This document shows, piece after piece, positions 17,793-25,288 of a stretch of DNA of 64,000 nt. The DNA comes from Cyclobacteriaceae bacterium (GTDB lineage: Bacteria > Bacteroidota > Bacteroidia > Cytophagales > Cyclobacteriaceae). The position numbers and the translations under genes were made by a program. The notes below the pieces were generated by a model, which saw only the letters and a list, made by a program, of their open reading frames with translations, was not told where the DNA came from and did not search any database. Every line of letters begins with the position of its first letter. Position 1 is the first letter of the stretch. The stretch is from positions 1 to 64,000 of the forward strand of contig JAGQYM010000020.1 of NCBI GenBank assembly GCA_020436085.1. The letters are read 5' to 3'.

Positions 17793-18269
17793 TTATAACT
17801 TAAAATATCCCCTTAAATCGAGGATTTCGGATGGTTTGTGCACGAATTTGAAGATCCCATGGAGCTCATTTTTATCCATCGTTTGCAGAGCATCCCAGCT
17901 CCAAAACTGACTCTCCACAATGATTTGATCCGCTGCGCTCGTTTCCGGATCTACCCCAGTTTTTACTTCTCCTGATATATAAGTCGCTTTGAAGAACAAT
18001 TCAACAGCATGCAAAGGGGCATTGATGTATTCCGCGACAAACAATAACTCCTCGGGGTGCACCAGAATGTATGTTTCCTCTTCTATCTCACGCGCCATTG
18101 TCGCCTCTGCAGACTCGCCAAATTCGATACCCCCGCCTGGAGGAGCCCAGAAATTACCGTTTGTCAGGTTTCGGTGATTCACCATCAGCAAATGTCCGTC
18201 TCTCACGCAAAGTCCGCAGGCTCGCACTCTCACCCTATCACCGTAAATTTTTTTGAGATGTGCTGGCAT
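17793..18269 (-). CDS. Nudix hydrolase
   Basis: A compact 158-residue Nudix domain protein. The Nudix box is seen from GGIEFGE to REIEEETYI, with the catalytic REIEEE core intact and the last Gly replaced by Tyr. It is preceded by NGNFWAPPGGGIEFGE, the typical approach strand. It may act on a nucleoside diphosphate derivative, but the substrate is unknown. It lies 56 bp upstream of the single-pass membrane gene on the same strand. Confidence 0.85.
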   Translation of the reverse strand: MPAHLKKIYGDRVRVRACGLCVRDGHLLMVNHRNLTNGNFWAPPGGGIEFGESAEATMAREIEEETYILVHPEELLFVAEYINAPLHAVELFFKATYISGEVKTGVDPETSAADQIIVESQFWSWDALQTMDKNELHGIFKFVHKPSEILDLRGYFKL

Positions 18270-18339
18270 GATTTTGAATTGATTCGCGTTTAACTCGAAG
18301 TGTAGCTACACAATGCGTAAATTTGAAAAAATCACGGTT

Positions 18340-18744
18340 ATGAAGCACTTATATTTCCTAATCGCCTCAATACTACTTCTTTCACCTGCTATTGCCCAGG
18401 ACGGAGTGCCAAAACCAGAAGGACCTCAGATCACCTGGGATAATTCTTCATATGATTTTGGTGACCTGAAGCAGGGAGACAGAGTGGAGCACACATTCAG
18501 ATTTACCAACACGGGGAATACTCCTTTAATAATCACTAATGTGGAGGTAACGTGCGGATGTACGACTCCAAAGGGATGGCCTCGTGATCCGATCGCACCC
18601 GGAGCAAAAAGTGAAATTACTGTCGCCTTCAATAGTGCTGGCAAGTATGGACGTCAGAACAAAGTGGTGAAAGTGATTTCTAACTCTGTCAGTCCACAGA
18701 ATCAGGTCCTCTTCTCTGCCAATGTTTTGAGTACTAAGGAGTAA
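18340..18744 (+). CDS. Secreted DUF1573 protein
   Basis: A 134-residue exported protein: signal peptide (about 1-19, ending PAIAQ), then one DUF1573 Ig-like domain with WDNSSYDFGDLKQGD, HTFRFTNTGNTPLII and the conserved VTCGCTTP. DUF1573 domains are very common in Bacteroidota envelopes; their role is unclear. An ATG nine codons upstream (18313) is in frame, but the sequence there reads TAAATTTG at 18318-18325, which matches the -7 promoter consensus, so 18340 is preferred. Confidence 0.85.
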   Translation: MKHLYFLIASILLLSPAIAQDGVPKPEGPQITWDNSSYDFGDLKQGDRVEHTFRFTNTGNTPLIITNVEVTCGCTTPKGWPRDPIAPGAKSEITVAFNSAGKYGRQNKVVKVISNSVSPQNQVLFSANVLSTKE

Positions 18745-18748
18745 ATCG

Positions 18749-19135
18749 TCAGGATTTATCCCCGCTTGCAGCCGCCCAGCCAAACAAAACCCAACCTGTA
18801 ATCAGCGATACACCACCAATGGGCGTCACCGCTCCCCATATCGTTACGCCAGAGAGGGAGAGGATGTACAAGCTCCCGCTGAAGATAACAACACCAACGA
18901 TGAAGGCGAGTCGTGCCCAACCAGCTTTGCTTGCGTGCAGGTGATCAGAAACCGCAGCCAGCGCTAATAGAGCGAGTGTGTGGTAGAACTGATAACGTAC
19001 AGCCAGTTCGAATGTGTCAGTACGTTGGTTTTCCAGAAGTATATTTTTCAGGGCATGAGCACCGAATGCACCTAATGCTACCGCCAAGCCTCCAAAGATT
19101 GCCCCAATGACTATCGTATTTTTTTTAAACGTCAT
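18749..19135 (-). CDS. DUF423 family small membrane protein
   Basis: A 128-residue protein with four predicted membrane helices. The signature GAFGAHALKN with FELAVRYQFYHTLALL identifies the DUF423 (YgdD-like) family, whose function is unknown. Its ATG overlaps the stop of the upstream YggS-type gene by one base (TAATG), suggesting coupled translation. The 3' end is 4 bp from the convergent DUF1573 gene. Confidence 0.88.
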   Translation of the reverse strand: MTFKKNTIVIGAIFGGLAVALGAFGAHALKNILLENQRTDTFELAVRYQFYHTLALLALAAVSDHLHASKAGWARLAFIVGVVIFSGSLYILSLSGVTIWGAVTPIGGVSLITGWVLFGWAAASGDKS

Positions 19136-19797
19136 TAATTTCTTTCACCAAAGATAGCCGTGCCAACACGTACCATTGTGCTACCGCATTCAAGCGCGAT
19201 GGGATAGTCTGAGGTCATACCCATCGATAGCTCTTTCATTTCGATGTTCTTGCTAAACTTCTTTTCTTTCAGGTCGTCAAAAAGTTGCTTCAGGTAGCTA
19301 AACTCTTTTTTGATTAGTTCCTTGTCATCAGTCAGCGTAGCCATGCCCATGAGTCCCCTTACCTTCACGAATGGGTAATCATTGATCTTTTCCAATAGAC
19401 TTTTGAGTTCCTGTTCGTCTAGCCCAAATTTTGACTCTTCCTTCGCGATATGAACCTGCAGAAGACAAGCGATGACGCGGTTGTTCTTATTTCCCTGCTT
19501 GTTGATTTCTTCAATCAGCTTTTGGCTGTCGACAGAGTGGATAAGCGAAACAAAAGGTGCCAGGTACTTCACCTTATTGGTTTGCAGGTGGCCAATCATG
19601 TGCCATTGAATGTCCTTCGGTAGCGCTTGCCACTTATTCTCCATCTCTTTTACCTTGTTCTCACCAAACAGCCGCTGACCAGCCTGATAGGCTTCCATGA
19701 TCTTGTCGTTGGGTTGGGTTTTGCTCACCGCAATCAGTTCACACTTCTTTCCGCTCAGCACAGAGCGTAGCGTTTCTATGTTGTTTTTAATGGTCAT
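19135..19797 (-). CDS. YggS family pyridoxal phosphate homeostasis protein
   Basis: A 220-residue PLP-binding protein of the YggS/PLPBP family, which influences vitamin B6 and amino acid balance without a known catalytic activity. The predicted PLP lysine is Lys26 in LIAVSKTQPND. Other family marks are FGENKVKEMENKW, WHMIGHLQTNKVK, and LSMGMTSDYPIALECGST near the C-terminus, which forms the phosphate site. Confidence 0.93.
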   Translation of the reverse strand: MTIKNNIETLRSVLSGKKCELIAVSKTQPNDKIMEAYQAGQRLFGENKVKEMENKWQALPKDIQWHMIGHLQTNKVKYLAPFVSLIHSVDSQKLIEEINKQGNKNNRVIACLLQVHIAKEESKFGLDEQELKSLLEKINDYPFVKVRGLMGMATLTDDKELIKKEFSYLKQLFDDLKEKKFSKNIEMKELSMGMTSDYPIALECGSTMVRVGTAIFGERN

Positions 19798-19809
19798 TTT
19801 TTAACTTTG
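19781..19809 (+). promoter_or_regulatory. Bacteroidota-type promoter for the GH3-family gene
   Basis: TTG at 19781 and the -7 element TAACTTTG at 19802-19809 are 18 bp apart, fitting the Bacteroidota sigma-ABfr pattern TTTG/TTG-N17-20-TAnnTTTG. Transcription would start near 19816, about 30 bases before the gene at 19848. Confidence 0.65.
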
Positions 19810-19847
19810 CGGGCTACCCAAGGTAACTTGAGCTCGAATGCAATAAT

Positions 19848-21395
19848 ATGGCGATATTAGGCACCTTACTAAAAAAAGGGATAAAACTTCGTGAAAATCT
19901 GGATCAGGAATACTCCTCTCCGAGCGAGCTACAAAAACAAGAACTTAAGCATTTACTAATCACGGCTAGCCAAACTGAGTTTGGCAGATACTACAACTTC
20001 CAGGATACACTTCAAACATTCCGTAAAGAGGATGCTCAGTTTTATGAAGCATTCAAGTCGAGCGTTCCTATTCATGACTATAACAAGATTTACAAGGACT
20101 GGTGGCACCTTGCGCTGAAAGGCGCCAAGAATGTTTGCTGGCCCGGGAGAGTAAAGTACTTCGCATTGAGCTCGGGAACATCCGAGGCCTCGTCAAAACA
20201 TATTCCCGTGACGAAGGAGATGACGAAGGCAATACAGAGAACAAGCATCAGACAAATTCTTACCCTCTCAAAATATGAGTTGCCTGATGACTTTTTTGGC
20301 GCGGGTATTTTAATGATTGGCGGAAGCACTCACCTCAACCACAAGGGAAGTTACTTTGAAGGAGACTTGAGTGGAATTCAGGCTGCGAGGTTGCCATTCT
20401 GGTTTCAACATTTCTATAAACCCGGAAAAAAAATTGCCAAGACCAGAAGTTGGGATGCCAAGTTGGAAGACATAGTGAAATCGGCAAAGGGTTGGGATAT
20501 AGGTATCATTGTTGGTGTGCCAGCGTGGATTCAAATTCTGCTGGAAAAAATCCTAAAGCACTACAAGGTTTCTGACATCCATCAGATATGGCCCAACCTG
20601 AGCGTGTATGTACACGGAGGTGTTTCTTTCGATCCTTATCGCAAGGGGTTTGAAAAGCTCCTGGGCCGACCGATACATTATATTGAAACGTATCTGGCAT
20701 CTGAAGGATTTGTTGCCTACCAGGCATTCCCTCAGCGTAAGACCATGAGGCTGGTGTTGAACAATGGTATTTTCTATGAGTTCATACCATTCGATGACAA
20801 GAACTTCACATCCACTGGCGAAGTAAAACCTGATGCCACGACCTACTTTATTGATCAGGTAGAGGAAGGCAAAGAATACGCGTTATTGTTGTCAACATGC
20901 GCGGGCTCATGGCGCTATCTGATCGGGGACGTGATCAAGTTTACATCCATTGAGGAATCTGAAATAATAATCACAGGAAGGACCAAACATTTCCTGAGCT
21001 TGTGTGGCGAGCACCTTTCTGTGGATAATATGAACAAAGCCGTAGAGTTGGTGAGTGATGAGATGAATATTGACATCAAAGAATTCACAGTAGCCGGCAT
21101 TCCTCACGGTAGTCTGTTTGCACATCATTGGTTTATTGGCACAGACAGCGAAGTGGATGCAGAGGAGATTCGCGAAAAGATTGACAAGAAGCTGAAAGAA
21201 CTTAATGACGATTATGCCGTTGAAAGAAGTGCAGCGCTGAAAGAGGTAGTGGTGGAAATCGTTCCGGTAGAAGCTTTCTATCAATGGATGCAATCCAAAG
21301 GAAAGGTTGGTGGCCAAAATAAGTTTCCACGTGTTCTCAAGCGCGCGCAGTTGGATGAGTGGGTTGAGTTTTTGGAGGCTAACAAGAATTCATGA
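19848..21395 (+). CDS. GH3 auxin-responsive-promoter family protein
   Basis: A 515-residue cytoplasmic protein of the GH3 family, related to plant acyl-acid amido synthetases of the acyl-adenylating superfamily. Visible parts are the adenylate motif FALSSGTSEASSKHIPVT, VYVHGGVSFDPYRKG, and YRLLIGDVIKFT-like text (RYLIGDVIKFTS) followed by GRTKHFLSLCGEHLS. Bacteroidota carry many such genes with unknown substrates. The stop overlaps the LysE-type gene by 4 bp. Confidence 0.88.
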   Translation: MAILGTLLKKGIKLRENLDQEYSSPSELQKQELKHLLITASQTEFGRYYNFQDTLQTFRKEDAQFYEAFKSSVPIHDYNKIYKDWWHLALKGAKNVCWPGRVKYFALSSGTSEASSKHIPVTKEMTKAIQRTSIRQILTLSKYELPDDFFGAGILMIGGSTHLNHKGSYFEGDLSGIQAARLPFWFQHFYKPGKKIAKTRSWDAKLEDIVKSAKGWDIGIIVGVPAWIQILLEKILKHYKVSDIHQIWPNLSVYVHGGVSFDPYRKGFEKLLGRPIHYIETYLASEGFVAYQAFPQRKTMRLVLNNGIFYEFIPFDDKNFTSTGEVKPDATTYFIDQVEEGKEYALLLSTCAGSWRYLIGDVIKFTSIEESEIIITGRTKHFLSLCGEHLSVDNMNKAVELVSDEMNIDIKEFTVAGIPHGSLFAHHWFIGTDSEVDAEEIREKIDKKLKELNDDYAVERSAALKEVVVEIVPVEAFYQWMQSKGKVGGQNKFPRVLKRAQLDEWVEFLEANKNS

Positions 21396-22027
21396 TTGTT
21401 GTCAATGGCATCAAATTCGGTCTACTGCTCGCACTTCTTGTTGGACCTGTGTTCTTTGCCATCATTCAAACCAGTGTAGAAAAGGGATTTTGGAATGGTG
21501 CCCTCGTGGCGCTTGGCGTTTCCCTTAGCGACATCCTTTACGTCTTTATCTGCTATATGGGCATGGCCCAGGTGCTTGAAAATGGTGAGTTTAGAACGGG
21601 ACTGGGCTACGTAGGTGGGACTGTATTAATTCTGTTCGGACTGTATCATTTGCTGGTAAAGAGCAGGAGGTCAATGAATCGTGCGGTCACCGCAGTAAAC
21701 GAAAACGGGGCATTCCGATGTATCTTCAAAGGATTTGTGATCAATGGACTCAGTCCGATGGTTCCTATTTTTTGGATTGGTGTAATGAGTATCGCGTCAC
21801 TTGATCTGGGATATACCCATGGGATTAACTTCCTGATTTTCTTTGTATCGCTGCTGGCAACGGTACTACTCACAGATGTGGTAAAGGCCTACCTTGCCGA
21901 CAAACTGCGAAGGCTTGTTACCAACAGGCTCATGAAGATCATGAACGTGACACTTGGGATTTTATTGATTGGTTTTGGAGTGCGGCTGATTATGCTGGCC
22001 CAAACGTTTTCCGATTTAGTCCTGTAA
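21392..22027 (+). CDS. LysE family amino acid exporter
   Basis: A 211-residue inner-membrane protein with about six helices and the LysE/RhtB N-terminal pattern KFGLLLALLVGPVFFAIIQT, then GFWNGALVALGVSLSDILYV. These proteins usually export amino acids; the substrate cannot be read here. The ATG overlaps the upstream GH3-family stop. Its 3' end overlaps the convergent BatA-like gene by 12 bp. Confidence 0.88.
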   Translation: MIVVNGIKFGLLLALLVGPVFFAIIQTSVEKGFWNGALVALGVSLSDILYVFICYMGMAQVLENGEFRTGLGYVGGTVLILFGLYHLLVKSRRSMNRAVTAVNENGAFRCIFKGFVINGLSPMVPIFWIGVMSIASLDLGYTHGINFLIFFVSLLATVLLTDVVKAYLADKLRRLVTNRLMKIMNVTLGILLIGFGVRLIMLAQTFSDLVL

Positions 22028-23059
22028 TACGTTGCTCATGAAGGTGGATTTCAGAAGTATCCACAAAACAAACAGAAGGATCGCCCACCGTAGATAAATG
22101 AAATAGAAATCTGCCGTGTCTTTGAATCGCGTTTCCTTGATCTCCGCTTTTTCATATTGGTCAATTCTCTCGAATACACGTTTCAAAGCTTCGTTATCTG
22201 TCACGCGAAAGAATTCTCCCGCACCGATGCTGGCGATTTTTCTCATCGTAGTCTCGTCAACCGTGTTTTCCACCATGTGAGGCCGTCCAAAATAATCCTT
22301 ACCAAAAGGTACGAGTCCTTCTTTTCCAACAACAATGGTGTAGGTCTTAATGTTGTACGCAGCAGCTAGCTCAGCGGCAGTGATAGGATCGATATTTCCC
22401 GCTGTATTGTCACCATCGCTTAGCAGAATGCATACTTTTGATTTCGAGTCCGACTCTCTCATCCGATTGGTCACCACCGCCATCGCACTTCCTATCGCGG
22501 TGCCTCGATTCTCAATCATATCAAAGCTGATCTCATCAAGGTAAGAGTTCAACAAGTCGTAGTCCGTGGTGAGAGGGGCAAGAGAGAATGCATCACCAGA
22601 GAACACCACGATTCCGATCCTGTCTTGTATCCGTCCTTTGATGAAGCCTCGAGCAACGTCTTTAGCAGCCTCAAGCCGATTTGGTGTAAAATCTTCGATC
22701 TGCATCGACTGAGAAATGTCGATGGCAAGAATGATGTCGATCCCCTCTGTCCACTGTTCTACTTTTTCGTTTGTGGTCTGCGGCCTACCGAGTGCTACGA
22801 GTATGAGCATGATGGTAATGGCCAGGAGGAACTCAGGCAGAAGCCGCACAAGTGTCAGTGGTGTACTTTTGAGATCACTGCGAACCAATGCCACTGGTAA
22901 TTTCTGATTGAAGAAAAATCTAAAAAACCATCGCAGTACGAAAATGATTGGAACCAGTACCAGAAGCCACAGGAACAAAGGATGAGCCCAGGTGAACCCG
23001 GAGAATGTGCCAGGGTAAAACCATGACAATGAATACCAAGCAGTTTCAAGCCTATCCAT
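22016..23059 (-). CDS. VWA domain protein, BatA-like
   Basis: A 347-residue inner-membrane protein: N-terminal helices (about 26-48 and 76-92), a von Willebrand A domain with the metal site DISQS at 114-118, VVFSGDAFSLAPLTTDY and a later LLSDGDN, then a C-terminal helix (about 318-342). This is the topology of BatA of the Bacteroidota aerotolerance operon. Its ATG overlaps the stop of the BatD-like gene by 8 bp. BatB, BatC and MoxR genes are not next to it. Confidence 0.88.
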   Translation of the reverse strand: MDRLETAWYSLSWFYPGTFSGFTWAHPLFLWLLVLVPIIFVLRWFFRFFFNQKLPVALVRSDLKSTPLTLVRLLPEFLLAITIMLILVALGRPQTTNEKVEQWTEGIDIILAIDISQSMQIEDFTPNRLEAAKDVARGFIKGRIQDRIGIVVFSGDAFSLAPLTTDYDLLNSYLDEISFDMIENRGTAIGSAMAVVTNRMRESDSKSKVCILLSDGDNTAGNIDPITAAELAAAYNIKTYTIVVGKEGLVPFGKDYFGRPHMVENTVDETTMRKIASIGAGEFFRVTDNEALKRVFERIDQYEKAEIKETRFKDTADFYFIYLRWAILLFVLWILLKSTFMSNVLQD

Positions 23060-23948
23060 TCTTCAGTTCCTCAACTTTTTGCTTGAATTGATCCTGACTA
23101 AACCGCTGTAGCTCCAGCAGAGGCTCCTGTTCAAGTCCGCTACTTTCACGATAGATAGTCTTATCAATTTTTTTGAGAGCATCAGCCAGCGACTCGTCTC
23201 GCACCAATTGAAAGATCTCCTTTGAGGTATATTTTGTGATAGGGCTTGAAGTCAATCGTTCCATATATTGTTTCCAAATCAGCAGAGTAGATTCAGCAAG
23301 TTGGGTGGAGAAACCTTGTTTTAACCGATCAACCGAATGGCCAAACTCCTCATTGAATCGTCTGTGATTTCTATTGAGGCGCCTTAACGCAAAATATTTT
23401 CTGATTCTCTTACCAAATACAACCCAGCCCACAATTACCACCACAATGAGGATGCCGCCTGCAATCAGCAACAAAGGGTAGTTCAATAGCCAACTAACCG
23501 CATGATATGCAGTATTGGTTTTCAGAGGCAGATCCTCAATAGATAGTGAGTCCGGGACTTGGGCGATCAGTTGTTGCAGAAATACGCTGTCTTCATCGGC
23601 AAAAATAGCGGTGCAATCCTGAGGATGGACAACAAAAACCGGAAGTTTAAGTCGCTGGATGCTGTCAATTTCGAAGGAGGAGAGATAATAGACAACGCTA
23701 TCATAGCTTATTTCAGCTGTTGATCGTGTGGGGAAGTAAACTTTGTGATCGATCTCAAATGGAGCAAAGGAATATGTCGAGTCTGGAAATACGATGGTTT
23801 GATTTCTTCCGTAGCTAGCGCTAAGTGTGTAGGGCACCACTATCCCAATCTTGATGCTGTCTGTAAGAAAGCCGCCACGGACCTCTATCTCCTGTGCCTT
23901 ACAGAAAAATACACTAAACACTAAGATTGTACAAAGTAGCTTCTTCAC
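23052..23948 (-). CDS. BatD-like membrane protein
   Basis: A 298-residue protein with a signal peptide (cleavage near CKAQ), a beta-rich periplasmic region, one membrane helix at about 165-187, and a basic cytoplasmic tail of about 110 residues. Primary sequence is weakly conserved; the assignment rests on topology and on its place between DUF58 and BatA-like genes, where Bacteroidota aerotolerance operons carry such a protein. It starts 4 bp after the DUF58 gene. Confidence 0.7.
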   Translation of the reverse strand: MKKLLCTILVFSVFFCKAQEIEVRGGFLTDSIKIGIVVPYTLSASYGRNQTIVFPDSTYSFAPFEIDHKVYFPTRSTAEISYDSVVYYLSSFEIDSIQRLKLPVFVVHPQDCTAIFADEDSVFLQQLIAQVPDSLSIEDLPLKTNTAYHAVSWLLNYPLLLIAGGILIVVVIVGWVVFGKRIRKYFALRRLNRNHRRFNEEFGHSVDRLKQGFSTQLAESTLLIWKQYMERLTSSPITKYTSKEIFQLVRDESLADALKKIDKTIYRESSGLEQEPLLELQRFSQDQFKQKVEELKNG

Positions 23949-23952
23949 CTAA

Positions 23953-24831
23953 TCAAACACTTTTCATCGACTTATTTCTCACTTTGAAGAGCCTCAGCAG
24001 TTTGGGAACATAATCTTCATTCGTGTTGATACTCAGAAAATTGATCTGATGTTTTCGGCTAAAAGTCGAAAGCTGATCCTTACGTTCCTGGTGATGCAAA
24101 TTAATTCTGCTTCGGAAATCACCGAACGAAGTATTTACCCATAGCGTTTTTTTCGTTTCCTTATCCTGAACGGGAATGATACCCAGCTTAGGCAAATTGG
24201 TTTCTCTATTATCGCTAATCTGAACTAACACAAGATCATGCTTCCTTGCCAGAGATCGCAGGTTGGTGTAATAGTCCTCATCGATAAAATCCGAAATCAT
24301 GATGACCACGCTCCTCCTTTTTATCGCATTCAGGGCAAACGCGATGCCTTTGTTCAAATTTGTCTTTAAAGATTTAGGTTTAAGACGAACAAGATTGGAG
24401 ATCACTTCATAAGCCTGCCCCATTCCTTTTTTGGGACGCAGATATTTTTCGCGCTCATCTGAATAGCAAATCAGTCCGACCTGACTTGATTCCTTTACTG
24501 CCGAAAGAGCAAGCACGCCACAAACTTCTGTCGCAATGTCGTGTTTGGTTTTGCCGGGTGTTCCAATTTCTTGCGAAGCGCTTACATCGACTATGAAAAA
24601 GATAGTCTGCTCCTTTTCCTCCCTGAAAGTCTTTACGAACGTTCCGTGTCCCTTGGCAGATACATTCCAGTCGATAGTGCGTATGTCATCACCGTATTGA
24701 TATGGACGAACATCATCAAACTCCAGACCCGATCCCTTAAAGATCGAATGGAAATCGCCCTGCATTTGGCTGTTGATCGCCTTCCGAATTTGGATCTCGT
24801 ATTTCCTAAGTTTCTTGAGAAGCTGTTTCAA
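23953..24831 (-). CDS. DUF58 domain protein
   Basis: A 292-residue cytoplasmic protein of the DUF58 family, normally paired with MoxR AAA+ ATPases. The N-terminal signature is FKGSGLEFDDVRPYQYGDD, then RTIDWNVSAKG. A VWA-like half follows, with FFIVDVSASQE as a metal-site-like motif. It is first in a three-gene minus-strand set with the BatD-like and BatA-like genes. No moxR lies directly upstream; a divergent lipoprotein gene does. Confidence 0.9.
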   Translation of the reverse strand: MKQLLKKLRKYEIQIRKAINSQMQGDFHSIFKGSGLEFDDVRPYQYGDDIRTIDWNVSAKGHGTFVKTFREEKEQTIFFIVDVSASQEIGTPGKTKHDIATEVCGVLALSAVKESSQVGLICYSDEREKYLRPKKGMGQAYEVISNLVRLKPKSLKTNLNKGIAFALNAIKRRSVVIMISDFIDEDYYTNLRSLARKHDLVLVQISDNRETNLPKLGIIPVQDKETKKTLWVNTSFGDFRSRINLHHQERKDQLSTFSRKHQINFLSINTNEDYVPKLLRLFKVRNKSMKSV

Positions 24832-24853
24832 TCCAACACCGATTTTTGTGGCC

Positions 24854-24861
24854 CAAAAATA
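24854..24861 (-). promoter_or_regulatory. Candidate -7 element for the DUF58 gene
   Basis: TATTTTTG on the minus strand matches TAnnTTTG exactly, 23 bases before the ATG. No clear -33 TTTG is seen at the expected distance. Confidence 0.4.
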
Positions 24862-24906
24862 GCTTAATTATGAGTATTTTGGACCCGTTTTCAGTGTATC
24901 CAACGG

Positions 24907-24914
24907 TAATTTTG
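24907..24914 (+). promoter_or_regulatory. Candidate -7 element for the DUF4296 gene
   Basis: TAATTTTG matches TAnnTTTG exactly and lies 12 bases before the ATG at 24926, implying a very short leader. A weak upstream TTTT is near 24889. Confidence 0.4.
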
Positions 24915-24925
24915 ACAAAAGGGAT

Positions 24926-25282
24926 ATGGATTTCAGTGGATGGAAAATAATTGCTTTCATTGTTGTATTCGCGTTGCTAACCCAATGTAAGCAAGAGAAA
25001 AGGCCAGAAGGACTGCTGAATAAAGAGCAGATGGTGAGCCTTATGGTAGATGTATACCTCGCTGAAGCCAAGATCACGAATTCGCAACTACCTCGAGACT
25101 CTGTCCTGAAACTATTTTATCCCTACGAAGATTCTCTTGCGGCTAAACGAGGTCTTAACGATTCTACCCTAAAGGTCAATTATCAATATTATCTCCAACG
25201 CCCTGGTGAGCTGGAGGCCATCCTTGATGCAGTGATTGATACGCTGAATCTGCGAGAGCAACGAATGAAGAATCAGCCTTGA
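24926..25282 (+). CDS. DUF4296 lipoprotein
   Basis: A 118-residue predicted lipoprotein: hydrophobic N-terminus with a lipobox-like ALLTQC (Cys about 21), then a DUF4296 domain with LNKEQMVSLMVDVYLAEAKI and SVLKLFYPYEDSLAAKRG. Members are small Bacteroidota envelope proteins without known function. It lies 6 bp upstream of mutS2, so co-transcription is likely. Confidence 0.85.
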   Translation: MDFSGWKIIAFIVVFALLTQCKQEKRPEGLLNKEQMVSLMVDVYLAEAKITNSQLPRDSVLKLFYPYEDSLAAKRGLNDSTLKVNYQYYLQRPGELEAILDAVIDTLNLREQRMKNQP

Positions 25283-25288
25283 TAGGTT

